DNA from: Haemaphysalis longicornis
Taxonomy: Eukaryota > Arthropoda > Arachnida > Ixodida > Ixodidae
DNA: 64,000 nt
Direction: 5' to 3'
Assembly: GCA_013339765.2 (NCBI GenBank)
Contig: JABSTR010001244.1
Location: forward strand, 1,054,001 to 1,118,000
Part shown: one piece after another, positions 22,629-37,050 of the stretch
How the letters are laid out: each line of letters starts with the position of its first letter
How positions within the stretch are numbered: position 1 is the first letter of the stretch
Notes under the pieces: generated by a model
The model's database searches: none
What the model saw: the letters and a program-made list of their open reading frames with translations, nothing else
Told to the model about the DNA's origin: nothing
Made by a program: the position numbers and the translations under genes

Positions 22629-22760
22629 TATCAAATAGAAACAGTACTTTTACGACAGGACGTAGTACCCATCCCCACATCCTTTGTTGAACAGAGAAGA
22701 AAAAACGAAGGAAGCTCACACTAACGCGCAAGACTTAAAGGTAGTGAAGCCGTACGTGAA
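21193..22760 (+). pseudogene. LINE ORF2: RT palm to RNase H, catalytic residue lost
   Basis: RT motif B reads RGISQGSVLSPTVFNLAI (usual PQGS has Ser for Pro). Motif C reads FCLYADYITL, where the second Asp of YADD has become Tyr, so this enzyme cannot polymerise. The frame then shifts near 21560. Later come an RNase H with LEEAEMLAIALAI, NIHTDSKKECQLLARG and RIHWVLGHIALTGNEGASQL, and a poly-C run at 22596-22625. Beyond it the frame resumes with YPSPHPLLNREE, homologous to the 16.5-kb copy. Stops and shifts occur throughout. It is an old, 5'-truncated insertion of the RNase H-bearing LINE type. Confidence 0.88.
22596..22625. repeat. Poly-C tract, 30 C, inside the LINE
   Basis: Uninterrupted run that splits the RNase H part from the C-terminal part of the LINE. 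The length is likely to be unstable or poorly sequenced. Confidence 0.9.
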
Positions 22761-23149
22761 CCTCCACGACCATCACGATGGTTTAAATACGATTGCAGCC
22801 GATTTGTATCTTTGCTGCTGATGCAACGACCTTTACTTCCATCATTGTGGCTATAAGTGTGAGCTTCCTTCAGTTTTATCGAAGTGATAATCAGTGGACC
22901 TTAGAGAGGCGTACGCAGTGACCTGTCTTCTCATTCCGAGCAAGTGCTCCTGCGAACGCTGGAGTGTATTTTTCACGTGGGTATGCTTGGCGTGCAAACG
23001 TGCGCCGATGGCGCTGGGTGGTCGCCGCGAGGCCCGCTCTCTCGTGCGCGCGTTCGGCAATTTCTTGGTATTTTTAACTGCGGACACGAAAACTTGCGGT
23101 GTGCTAGAAAGCTTCGCTCTTAAAGCACTCTCAGACAAGCACAAACAAA

Positions 23150-23440
23150 CGCATATACAAACACCGGCATGGTTACACCACCTAAGACATGGGATCACTA
23201 GCCCCCTCCCCCCCTCCTTCCCCCCTTCACCCCAGTACAGCCACTGCAACGCCACACTTTAACAAGAGCATATTTAGTGGGAATGCAGAAACTTCTCACC
23301 ACTCAGAACACATCACACTAAGGAGTGGCTGGCTACCGCCTGCAATAACCAAGATCAACGGGACCTGGTGGCCTTCATCCGAAGTGCTACCAGCAGCTGC
23401 CTAAGCGGATCCCACCACAGCGACAATACAAAAATAATAA
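23150..23440 (+). pseudogene. Possible C-terminal end of a LINE ORF2
   Basis: Contains LRHGITSPLPPSFPPSPQ and, in another frame, EWLATACNNQDQRDLVAFIR. The second matches the W-x-x-x-L-x-S-x-x-x-x-x-Q-x-x-L-V pattern seen at the ends of the LINE copies at 31366, 39836 and 55930. It may be the end of the LINE at 21193, separated by about 390 bp of other sequence. Confidence 0.4.
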
Positions 23441-23857
23441 TAAGAAAGTTCTCTCTACTTCTCCCTCGACTCTTCGTGACTGTAGAGAGCTTCCGGGATC
23501 CCTATCATCTTTCAAACGGCCTATTATTCCGATGTTGACCGTGCAGGTTTAGAACACACCGGGATCGTAGTTTTCCTCACGGGAAGCGCTCGGTACCTGG
23601 GCTCAAGAGCAGCACACACCCCGAACGTTGCGAGAAAGCATTTATTTCATCGATGCTGCTTAACATAATAAAGTGGCCTGAGTTCTGGGTGTACGTAGGC
23701 TGTGGATTAGTAGGAATCCGTGCGTGCGCAGAAAACTCCTTGCGGCAAAGCAACTTCATCGCGAATGCTCAGAATATACTACTAGCTGCAATTCTTGCTT
23801 TATTGAAACTTTCCCAAAGACAATTATTGGCAATTGGCCGCTGAGGCGACAATATCA

Positions 23858-24040
23858 TTACAGCAAATTTCGTTTAATTTTTATAGATAGGCAGTTTAGA
23901 GTGAAGTTGCAAAGGTTCTGTAATGTCCGTCCTACACTCACAGGACTGTCGGGGGTCAATATATGGACTTGTACGCAAGAGAAACGGATAGCCTTATCTT
24001 CGTCTGCAAAATAAAACTCCAGTCCTTCCGAGTAACACAA
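23858..24040 (-). repeat. Old repeat with a shared peptide-like segment, copy 1
   Basis: The minus-strand translation contains FADEDKAIRFSCVQVHILTPD. A similar segment occurs at 28936-29136 on the same strand (MAEDKHGDVRFSSVGACILT). The shared D-K-x-x-x-RFS-x-V-x-x-x-ILT spacing suggests common origin. The family is unknown to me. Confidence 0.4.
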
Positions 24041-24077
24041 GAAACCACAAATCCATAGTCAGTAGCATTAGCATATA

Positions 24078-24680
24078 TGATGATAAAAAATGGCCGCGCA
24101 TCTGCTCCTTTCCTTGCAAATGTCGACGAAAGACGATAATCGTGTGGCGCCCCTGCCACGTAAATGCCGCCCTTCTCTTTGCCGCTCACCTCTCATTCTG
24201 TTCCTCTCCCGTCTCTCTCCTCCCAAGATAAATACGCTAGAGGTATGCTCAAGTCAGTTTACATTTACAGCGTTCCACTGTTCCACGCCGCGTGCCTCGA
24301 TGCCAGCGCTGCCGTATACAGCGGAGACGCGCATGAATCGAGGTACCCTACTACTACGTTTATAGAACCACGTTTCTCTACTCCACGCGCTTTCCAAGCA
24401 GAACGTGGAACCAATATAATTGAACCTTTTGTTACTGTTGCTGTTTGATTTCTTAAAATTCCGCCAGAAGTTATAGTGGCACAGGCGACAGCAGGTGATA
24501 GAGGGAATTTATTTTCAGCAGTGGATGCATTTCCTTTGCTATCGCAAAAATCAAGCATCCGGAATTTTTTAATGAAGGAACCCTGTAAACGTTACTTTTG
24601 TATTTATTTTATACTTCATGTTTGCGTAATGTGTTCTTGGGAAACAATGTTGACAAGTATGAACACTGCCACCGCACTTA
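24078..24680 (+). repeat. Uncharacterised interspersed repeat, copy 2
   Basis: Inverted relative to copy 1 at 18650-19231 with the landmarks listed there. The two copies lie about 4.8 kb apart and enclose the LINE at 21193. Confidence 0.75.
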
Positions 24681-24758
24681 GACGTTTTGATTTGGCTGTG
24701 TGTAAATAAAACTGTTGTGCAGATTCTGCTTCACTTTGGCCGGGTGGCTAAATCGAGT

Positions 24759-24759
24759 C

Positions 24760-24795
<36 letters not shown>

Positions 24796-24825
24796 CAGAC
24801 AGACAGACGGACGGACGGACGGACG

Positions 24826-24892
<67 letters not shown>

Positions 24893-24942
24893 GGACGGAC
24901 GGACGGACGGACGGACGAGACAGACGGACGGACAGACAGACC

Positions 24943-25006
<64 letters not shown>

Positions 25007-25039
25007 GGACGGACGGACGGACGGACGGACGGACGGACA
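24759..25039. repeat. (GACA)n / (GACG)n block-structured microsatellite
   Basis: Runs of CAGA units alternate with runs of CGGA units in about three cycles. This suggests that a block pair, not just the 4-bp unit, has been duplicated. Open frames giving Thr-Asp-Arg-Gln runs are artefacts. Confidence 0.95.
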
Positions 25040-25794
25040 TCTGCGTTTAAGTAGCCAAAGAAAGACTGTCGTCTTCAAAATACATACGCGTACCTTGTCT
25101 AGCCTTGTGAGGGATATTCTTTTGATACTGCTCCGCTGGTTATCCACGTTCGGAAAACAAAGCGGCTCCTAATTTTTTTTTTATTCTGAGGGGAGATCTG
25201 AGGCAACAGCGCTAATATACGCAGCTCAGTACTCGAATAAACACCGCGTTCATCCGACATAGGCGAGGCATTTACATAAATTCGGCACGTGGAACGGACG
25301 TGTTATATCTTCGCATAAATTGAGCGGCAGCTTTGAACATCGGGAATTCTGCGGAACCTTGGGCCTTCGTATGAAAATGAATGTGCAAATGCGGATTACG
25401 GCTTCTATTATGCAGCCTGTGCGTCTGTATACCGCCCCATGCGTGCTTTTACATATGCTCTTTGGGCGTGCGAACAGAGCGGGCGTTTTCACGATGTTCC
25501 CCAGGTATGAGGGGAATGATTTTATCTTGTTCCGTACACTAAGGGAATGCTTGCTCTTACCTGGGTTATCTTCTGCTGTTTGACTCTGTTTCTCCATGCT
25601 TTTAAATTCTCCCTCCGCGCTATCCAGTTCCGCATGTTTTAACAAACTAGTTTTAAACCTCGCTGTGGACCGCCGCGGGACAGCCAATAAAAGGCGAACA
25701 AACAGGATGTGTCAAAACAAACTCTAAAAGAGAAAAGTTTGACAGAAAATGTTAAAAAAAAAACTACTTTGCTGAGTGTGACCTCGACAGTGGT

Positions 25795-26960
25795 ATGCCG
25801 GATATAACCGACATCGAAACATGGTCAGCACAACTGAAGACGCAGTTGAGAAATCTAGGAAACCCACACCAGATGAGGCGAGTTTGGGGACAGCTGATAC
25901 CCGCATACTTCACATGTGGGAAGTCAAAGAGGGATTACAGAAACGACTTAAGAAACAAAAATACCGCCGCACCCTGCGAAGACGACTAGCTAGATTAAAC
26001 AGCGAAATAGTAGAATACGCGAACCGACTCTCGCGCCAGAAATGGTACGAAGCGTGTGAATGAATGCATGGACATCCAGATCAGGCTACCCAAAACATGG
26101 AACATTCTGCGATGCCTTATGAAGCCAGAGTCGGGTAAAACCGTGTAGAAATTAAATTTAGACAGAATCCTCCACGTGCACAACTGGACAAACGCCGAGC
26201 TCATACAAATAATCAGACAAGTACGTCTACTCCAATACTCCCGTCAAGCTCCCTGACTACTCCGGACCCGAGAACCCCTTGCTTGACTCCGTGATTATTC
26301 AAGGAACTTCGTGCGGTTATTCAAAAGCTGCGGACGAAGTCGACACCGGGGCCCGATGGCATATCCAACAAGACGCTTAGAAACCTCGACGAGCCTTCCC
26401 TCACTGCGCTAGCCAAATTCGTAATGAGTGCTGGTTCAGAGTCAACCTCCCCAAAATCTGGAAGTCTGCCAAAATAGTAATGATATCTAAACCCGGGGAA
26501 AAGCTTCTCATTGACAACTTTAGACCACTCTCTATAACATTTTGTGTTCGTATACTCCTCGAACACGCCGTTCTTAACCATATCAGCAACTACATGGACG
26601 ACAACGACCTATGCCCGCACAATATATAGGGTTCAGAGCAAATCTTTTGACCCAGGGTATTATGTTAAAAATCAAGCATCAAATAATCCCGGATACAAAC
26701 TTTCTCCTTCGGACACAAGAGCAATCTTAGGTCTTGACTTCAGCAAGACTTTTGATAATATCAGACACGGAGCGATACTAGAGGGACTATAGCCGAGATC
26801 GCCGGGGGAAAGCGAGTGTGCAATTACATCAGAGAGCTCCTTACAAACAGGACTGCATCCCTTTCCATCAGCAGCCTTGAGTGGGCTTACTTTGCATTGG
26901 TGGTAGGGGTACACCTCAAGGGCCTGTGCTCTCCCCTTTTCTTTTCAAGGTCTCACTACT
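25795..26960 (+). pseudogene. LINE ORF2: endonuclease-RT linker and RT fingers/palm
   Basis: One frame reads LHMWEVKEGLQKRLKKQKYR and EIVEYANRLSRQKWYEACE, the linker before RT in RNase H-type LINEs. Next come KLRTKSTPGPDGISNKTLRN (RT fingers), WKSAKIVMISKPGEKLLIDN and FRPLSITFCV (RT motif region), LLEHAVLNHISNYM, and motif A as LGLDFSKTFDNIRHGAIL with the catalytic Asp kept. Several stops and shifts break it between 26060 and 26990, and no motif C follows. The upstream endonuclease is missing. Confidence 0.85.
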
Positions 26961-27080
26961 CGGCTTGCCAGAAAAACTAAGCAACATCATATTCTAACGA
27001 GAGCTTGCGACAGCCTTTGCCATACTACATGGTTTGATGAACGGTCACAAAGCAGCCTGCTCTTTTAGGTTGATCCCTTA

Positions 27081-27425
27081 TTGCGATTCCAAATTCCAAT
27101 ACCTACATCCAGAGGCTTAGACACCCTTATACACCGCCTGCGTATTGGCATTGCTTACACAAAGCATTTTCTACACAAAATCGGCAAAGTTCAGAGTGCA
27201 AGATGTTTATGTGGTCATCCTGATGAAACGATTCATCATGTAATTTTAGAATGTCCCCGACATGACGATGCCAGGAAGCACTTTAAAGGTGTGCTCATGT
27301 TTCTAGACAATAGGCCGTTTAACCTCGCCAAAGTTCTCGGACCATGGCCAACACCGAGTCAGCGACGGCGCTCGTTTTATGCACTTAAACTCTTTCTAGA
27401 GACTGCTTTATTAGGACTTTATTAG
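27081..27425 (+). pseudogene. LINE ORF2 C-terminus with CHC knuckle
   Basis: About 114 open codons ending at a TAG after GLY. They include LDTLIHRLRIGIAYTKHFLH, the knuckle CLCGHPDETIHHVILEC and VLGPWPTPSQRRRSFYALKL. The intact frame and conserved motifs make this one of the better-preserved LINE ends here. Sequence to about 27750 may be its 3' untranslated region. It differs from the LINE just upstream and may be a separate insertion. Confidence 0.8.
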
Positions 27426-27894
27426 TTTGAAATGTAACTCTACCTTCGGTATTATTGCCCCTTACAGTCTACAAGCACGACTAGCCACATTACTTTTTAT
27501 TGCGTTTGTCGTTGTGCCGTTTTTTCCCACCTCCATTCTGTACTGTATATATCGTCACTTCTCTACTGTGTGATTTGTTTGTGATCTTCTGTGTGATTTG
27601 CGATCTGTTGTTTTGTGTGGATTTCCCCTGACCCACATCAAGTGACTAGCATAATTACTGACTTCCATTAAGGGACATCGAGGACAAATTTGTGTTTGCA
27701 GTGTTTTGGGGTGCGGTCTCCTTGACTCCATGAACTTTGCAAGAACTCCCCGGAAGAGCTCACCTCACCGAACTGGGCAGTAAGTTTGAGACTTTTGAAA
27801 TGCCTTCTGCGAACAGTACGCAACCGGAGAAGTAATAGCCGGCGCTCCTATAAGGCTGTCAACCTCTCCTATTTTTTTCACCATGTAATAAAGA

Positions 27895-27990
27895 AGAAAA
27901 GGCCTTCACCACAGTCTGTACGCCGACAACACGCTCTGGATCAGCGGCGGCATCGATGGACACATTCGAGACACCCTATGTAGAAACTTT
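27895..27990 (+). pseudogene. Small RT fragment with altered catalytic motif (YADN)
   Basis: The plus strand reads HSLYADNTLWISGGIDGHIR. This is RT motif C of an RNase H-type LINE with Asn in place of the second Asp of YADD. Fewer than 35 codons are recognisable. Confidence 0.6.
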
Positions 27991-31365
<3,375 letters not shown>

Positions 31366-31560
31366 AGAGAAAACATTTTAATGAGCTCAAATGTGAGAGG
31401 GGAACCCTAGTCCCGGAATCCATGCGTTGCCCTCGCCGTCTTGGCTCGTGTCACCAGGAGAGTCTGGTCCTCCGGTTGACAGCTGGTCAACAGTGTCTCC
31501 CACAGCTCAGGAAAGGAAAGGGTAGAGAGGGGTGGTAGGGCTGGGTTGTGAGCGCATTCT
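31366..31560 (-). pseudogene. LINE ORF2 extreme C-terminus and short CT tail
   Basis: The minus strand reads LWETLLTSCQPEDQTLLVTR, then AKTARATHGFRD and a stop, a short 3' UTR with ATTAAAA and a TCTCTCTCG tail. This is the same end layout as at 39754-40010, so both belong to LINEs whose 3' end is a CT repeat. Confidence 0.65.
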
Positions 31561-32978
31561 TCGAAGCATAGTCATATGACGCAGGGAGCCTGCAGAATAT
31601 AGCACAAACGATAATCAGAGGGCCGGATCAGATATCCCACTCTTCCAACGGCACCTTTTATCAGTTGTGAACTTGCATACCTCAAAAAATGCGTCCGCCG
31701 AGTGATCAGCTGTTCGTCGAAGTCTAACAACTAGAGTAAGGTGGACGCGTAGCTTGTGTGTGTGATTACTAAAACGTTCATTCCTTGATTTCACTCCGCA
31801 TTGGTACACAACGATGGTTAAGCGTCCCCCCCCCCCCTCCCCATGTCTCGCGAAATAGCAGTGCATTTCGCACACTAGTTGGTCTCGTGAGTCCTACACG
31901 GCTTAAGTTTAAACGAACGTCTTTAGCATTTCAGAAGCTGCCCTGAGTTTTTCTCTTTTTTTTTTTTTTCATTCCCGTACTAGCTGTTCTGTTTCTTCCG
32001 GACTTGCAGACCATTTACTTTTCCGTGGTTTAACTTTTCTTGGTTCTTGCTATAAGGCATGCACGAGTGCACATCTTTCACGACGCACAGCCTTGGAATA
32101 TACTTAACATTTTCGCGAGGCTTATATTCATATAAAAGGCACGAGTTATTATCAGGTATTGGGTAATCACATCCCTGAAATATATTTTTCTACGACGTAT
32201 ATATTCGAAACGAGGCCGCATTCGTTGTCCACGCTGCAAAACGAAACACACCTCTCACTGTGCCAGTATCAGGTCTAAACGAGGCTGCAATAAATTTCAC
32301 TTGTGCCGCACGTATTCAGAGGTGACAGCGGTGGTATGCTGCGACCGCCGCCGACGCCCGTAACAGCGGTCAAGACGGGCGCAGAACCGCGTTCCCGGAT
32401 AGCTATTGTTGGCGATTGAGCACCCTACCAAGACGCAGCGGCTTTTGAAGCGCCCTAAACGTACTATTTACTCACAGACGTCACCATAACAAGTTTTTTA
32501 AAGCGCGAAAGGGCAAAAGGAAGCGAAAGAGAACCAAAACAATGCATGAGCCCCTATCAGCCGCGCAGCGCTAATCCCGTCAACGCCGCGGAGAAGCGAT
32601 CGCAAAGCTCGAGGCGTATACGGCTTGCCGCCCAGGCCCTCTTTACCAAATCTTTCTGGGATCCAAAGTCCGGGTCAGGCAGACGAGCCACCCACTGCTC
32701 ACAAGGCGGGAAGGGGATGGGGGACGGGCACTTCTATACCTGGTGGGAGTAGGAACAGAAATTTCAAAGGGAAGGAAGGATACTGAGTGGGGTAGATAGC
32801 ACGGGCGAGGGGGCTGTGGGGATAGAAATTTGTCTGTAGTCGTGCGAGAGTGGAAGAGAAATTGCTTAGCTTCATGTGGCACCCATCTACCTCCCCAAAC
32901 ACGAATCCTCTATGCATTCCTCCTTTTCTCAAGAACTGCCACTTGCGTGACTGCACCCAGTTTACGTTACTTAAAGCA
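31561..32978. other. Unassigned sequence, no gene seen
   Basis: Includes a 12-nt C run at 31826-31837. Short frames only. Confidence 0.4.
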
Positions 32979-33215
32979 CCCGCCGCGGGGGCTGAGGCGT
33001 TGCGCTGCTGAGCACGAGGTCGCGGGTTCGATTCCCGGCCGCGGCGGCTGCTTTTCTGGATGGAGGCGAAAAGCAAAAATGCCCGTGTGTACGAGATTTC
33101 GGCGCACGTTAAAGACCCCCTGCAGGTGGTCAAAATTAATCCGGAGCCCTCCACTACAGCGCGCCTCATCGCCTGTGTTGCGTCGTTGCGTTAAACCCTA
33201 AAATAAATAAATCAA
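32979..33215 (+). mobile_element. tRNA-derived SINE, near full length
   Basis: Head CCGCCGCGGGGGCTGAGGCG has lost about eight bases across the A box compared with the copy at 59371. The B box GGTTCGATTCCC is intact. The body includes TGTACGAGATTTCGGCGCAC, GGTGGTCAAAATTAATCCGG and CTCCACTACAGCGCGCCTC. The tail is AAATAAATAAATCAAATC. I could not identify a target duplication. Confidence 0.9.
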
Positions 33216-35391
33216 ATCAAAATGTTTAGGGTGAACGAGGAACCACGGAATAAAAAATAGTTATTCTTTCGCCGTGCACGGAACAAAGGCTAAACATCTA
33301 CTTTTAAGTGCGCCGTGAGTGGAAATAAGTGTGGGTAGGTGCGGGACGGGTGAGGTTACTTGAGAGTCCGTCCTTGCAGCGGAGAAAGCACTGCGAAGAA
33401 CTTCATTATGACAAGCTGTTGGGCAAGTTGGTGCATAATGATAAAAAATTAGAGCACTACTTAGACAACTGCGCACGGAGGAAGCGATTGTCCCGTCGTT
33501 CTTATGTGTGTCGTTGTTTAAGTCGCGCTCTAAGTTTTCATCGCTGCCAAAAGATTCAATTTCAGCGCCCCAGTCAGAACTTGAAAGGCCCGCTCTCTGG
33601 TTGTCGCGAGCTTGGGAATGGTGCTGCCTCCTGGCATGCTTTTTAGCGACTAAACCCGTCCTTGTTTCTCTTTCCTCCTCTCCTTCTTTTGTTCTTTCTC
33701 TTGTTTTAGTATCGCTGTGTTAGTCCTTGGCGAGTACTGACAGAGGGCGCCAGCTGTCCGCTCGATGTAAAGAGCGTACTTATGAGTATAACCAGACTCT
33801 GGTATAACGTAGCCGACGTAGCTTCTACGTAATCAAGGTCGGCAGTGCCGCAGGCGCGCCTTGTTTGAATTACGGAACGCCGTTTTTAGCAGGGAGTTGT
33901 GGCTCCCTACGCAAGAAATGACGATGTTGTATTAATTTTTTTTTTTTGCATATCGGATGTTTATGTTCCGAAATAACGTTTATACAGCCGGAGGGTATTG
34001 TATGCTCTCTGTAAATGCGCTGCCCAAATTTTCCCATTTTCGTCAGGAAATCTTCTGTGTAAGTTCTATTCGTTTCGAACTCCTCTTTCGTGAAGTTTTA
34101 GAGCACCTTTGTACCACATTTTAACCTCCTAGCTCCAATAGTTTTACAAATATAAACGTTTTCTTTTTTTCCGGCGTGGTGGTGGCCGCGTTGAGTCAAA
34201 CCTGGTGTCACTGCAAGTAAAACAAACCTAGCAAACTTACGCGGCCGTGTGGCCCCTTAATGGTCAAACTAGCGTTATCGCGGTGCTGTTCCGATAGTTT
34301 GACAAGTTAAATCAGCTCGCTAGGCACACTTTTCGTCATGTTACAGCCAAAAGTCCTATTTGGCGAAGCCGCCTCTGCAAAATCGCAGAATAAGCAAGTA
34401 ATTCACCCGGTGGGGCCTCAAAAGAGTGGAAATAGGTTAAAAAACTGTTCCTCTGCATCGCAGAAACACTTACAAACGAGGAAAAGCCGTATAATAACGG
34501 CACTCGTCGAAACCCGATCTAAACAACTCGCAGTAATTGCAAGCCTAACTGGCTAAGCCAGAGGGGTTCAATCTGGAAAAAAAAAAAAAAAAGATTTTTC
34601 GCGAGTCAGGATCAAAGATGGCCAGCAAACCTAAAGAAACCTTCCGCAGCATCGGACACTAAGTTACGAAAGGGGAAAAAAACCTTAATAAGTTGTGCGC
34701 TACGTCGAAAACGCCATGCCCATACCGGGCTACGAATATGACGACTGGCCAGGGTGACTCAGGTATAATCGCTAAAATTTGAATAACTGGACAACCCCTG
34801 AGCAAGAGAAAAGTACAACCACTTGCTGTGACCGCCCGAACAAGGGCTGTTATGTAGAGAATACGGAAATAGAGTCTTTGCACCCTTATTGTGGTTCCAA
34901 TGTTTCCGGAATTTAGAGAGCACAGGGTCGTGTAACTTTTGCGCATCCCTGCAAAAGGTCACCGTTGTTGGCATAGCACGCGATAAATATTTTTTTAGGC
35001 TTGTTATTAAAAGGGGAGTAAGGACCCTAATACGACTTCAGCGGCCTTTTTGGCCGGCTGGGCATCAAACTAGCAATTTTTTTCGTAGCTATACACTTGA
35101 GCATGGCAGGGGCTTACGTTTCGAACGGCCAGATCTCAGTAGACCTGTTCAGTAAGCCAGCGTCTCAACTTATTCTTTCAAAACCGCGCGTATAAAAAGC
35201 AAAACAGACAAAAACTGGCTCAGTATCACTGCAGGCGTGTCCAGCAACGTCGTCCGCGCTAAACTTCTCTCGATTTCTCTCTGTTTTTCGTCGGGCTCTG
35301 TGTCGTACCCATGCAGGTATGGAGTGCTGCCTGCTCCTGAAGTATCCATCATCCCGGGTACCTAAGAGGCTACACCAGAAAAGGTTCAACC
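33216..35391. other. Unassigned sequence, no gene seen
   Basis: Short overlapping frames on both strands (for example 33329-33646 plus and 34659-34946 minus), none with a recognisable domain. Confidence 0.4.
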
Positions 35392-36970
35392 ATGCCAGGA
35401 AGGCTCGCCAAGAAGGCTCTTAGGGACACAAACAGCATGATCGGGACACTCTGGTGTTGTAGTTGGCCGTCACCTCCCATGACTAAACAACTTAACTCTC
35501 GGCCCTCAGTCCCCAGTAGCTGTAGAGCACCTGTCCACGGCGGCGGTCAGGCCAGTGATACAGCAGAGGGCGCTCAGAATCTCTGGGTCCGGACAGGCCG
35601 CCTTTGGAACTTGACCCTGGCAGCGCTCAACGCGCGTACCTTGTCTAGTGAGGGAAGCTTAGCTGTACTACTAGAGGAGCTCTCGGATATTAAGTGGGAT
35701 ACCATAGGGTTAAGCGAAGTTGCAGGACAGGAGGAGGTTTCATGGAGTCCGCTAGTGGGCATATTTTGTACTACAGTGGACCCCAATAGAAGAACGAACA
35801 CGGGGTGGGATTTTTAATCCAAAGAGAAATCGCAGGAAACGTTGAGGAGTTTTTTAACATTAGCGACAGAATCGTAGCTGCTATGATTACGCTAAACAAG
35901 CGATACAGGTTAACGATAGTACAAACCTATGCGCCAAAAACTAGCTATGATGGTGAAGCCGTAGATAGCTTCTACGGGGACGTCGAATCAGCAATGAAGA
36001 AGGTAATAACGCAGCTCACGATTGTGATGGGAGATTTTAACGCAAAGGTCGGTAAGAAGCAAATGGGAGAAAGGTCAGAGGGAAACTTCGGAATGGATAA
36101 TCGCAACAGTTGAGGAGATACACTGATGAGATTTGCAGAAAGAAATAATCTCAGGTTAATGAACACGTTCTTCTACAAACGACAGATTAGGAAATGGACA
36201 TGAAAAAGTCGTCTCGATGGTACAACAAAAAGCGAAATTGACTTCGTTTTAAGTGACAACCCGGATAGTGCGCAAGACATAGAGGTGCGAAGCAGTATTC
36301 GGATGAGCGATGACAGGATGGTTAGATACAAGCTATGGCTGATTCTCAAAAGAGAAGGAAGGAAACTCGTGAAAACTAAGAAACCCTGAGTCATTCAGAG
36401 CAAGACCTCAGGAGTTTAAAATAATTCTTCAAAACGAATTCGCGCTTCTGAACGAGCAGCATGAGGTCAGTGTATACAGGCTAGATGACCGCCTAACATC
36501 GGCAAGTACTCCCAAATAATCAAAAGTGAGCTACCTCTGCCGCTCAAAAGAAAAATCTACAACCAGTTCATACTGCCGGTGATGACATGCGGAGCTGAAG
36601 CTTGGCGCCTTACTAAGCAACTAGAAAGCAAACTTAGGTTTATTCAACCGGCCATGGAACGCATAATGTTAGGAATAACACTCAGGGACAGGAAACGAGC
36701 TTCGTGGATCAGGGAACAAACTCGAGTAGATGATATCATAGTTCAAATAAAGAAAAACAAATGTACTTGGGCTGGCCATGTAGTGAGACAAACCGAGAAA
36801 CGGCCGACAATTATGGCAACAGAGTGGATACTATGAGATGGGTGTAGAAGAAGGATGAAATAAAAAATTTGGGGAGGGGGGGGGGGGTAAACTGTGGGCT
36901 CGAGCAGCGCAGGACAGGGGTGGTTGGAGGCCAATGAGAGAGGCCTTCACCCTGCAGTGGACCTGAGTAG
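35392..36970 (+). pseudogene. RTE-type LINE with RT core deleted
   Basis: The endonuclease half is visible as LAALNARTLSSEGSLAVLLE, IKWDTIGLSEVAGQEE, GFLIQREIAGNVEEFF, QTYAPKTSYDGEAVDSFYGD and the catalytic region VMGDFNAKVGKKQMGE. After about 36390 the sequence jumps to the C-terminal part, with KRKIYNQFILPVMTCGAEAW, RFIQPAMERIMLGITLRDRK and CTWAGHVVRQTEKRPT. The RT core between them is absent. This combination is that of the RTE/BovB group. Frame breaks at 35815 and 36110-36200 also occur. The end reads AGGCCTTCACCCTGCAGTGG and leads straight into a GATGAT tail, the usual RTE 3' end. Confidence 0.9.
36876..36887. repeat. Poly-G tract, 12 G, inside the RTE end
   Basis: Uninterrupted G run in the C-terminal part of the RTE element. 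Confidence 0.85.
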
Positions 36971-37050
36971 GCCGATGATGATGATGACGACGATGATGAT
37001 GGTGGTGGTGGTGATGGTGGTGACGACGATGACGATGGTAATGATGTGTA
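36971..37050 (+). repeat. (GATGAT/GGTGGT)n tail of the RTE element
   Basis: GATGATGATGACGACGATG passing into GGTGGTGGTG and further GAT units. It begins exactly at the end of the RTE element. Confidence 0.85.

Noticed and set aside
24759..25039. CRISPR-like array
   Set aside because: Tandem repeats without unique spacers, in a eukaryotic genome.
24678..25172. Long Thr-Asp-Arg-Gln and Cys-Leu-Ser-Val frames
   Set aside because: Translations of the GACA/GACG microsatellite.
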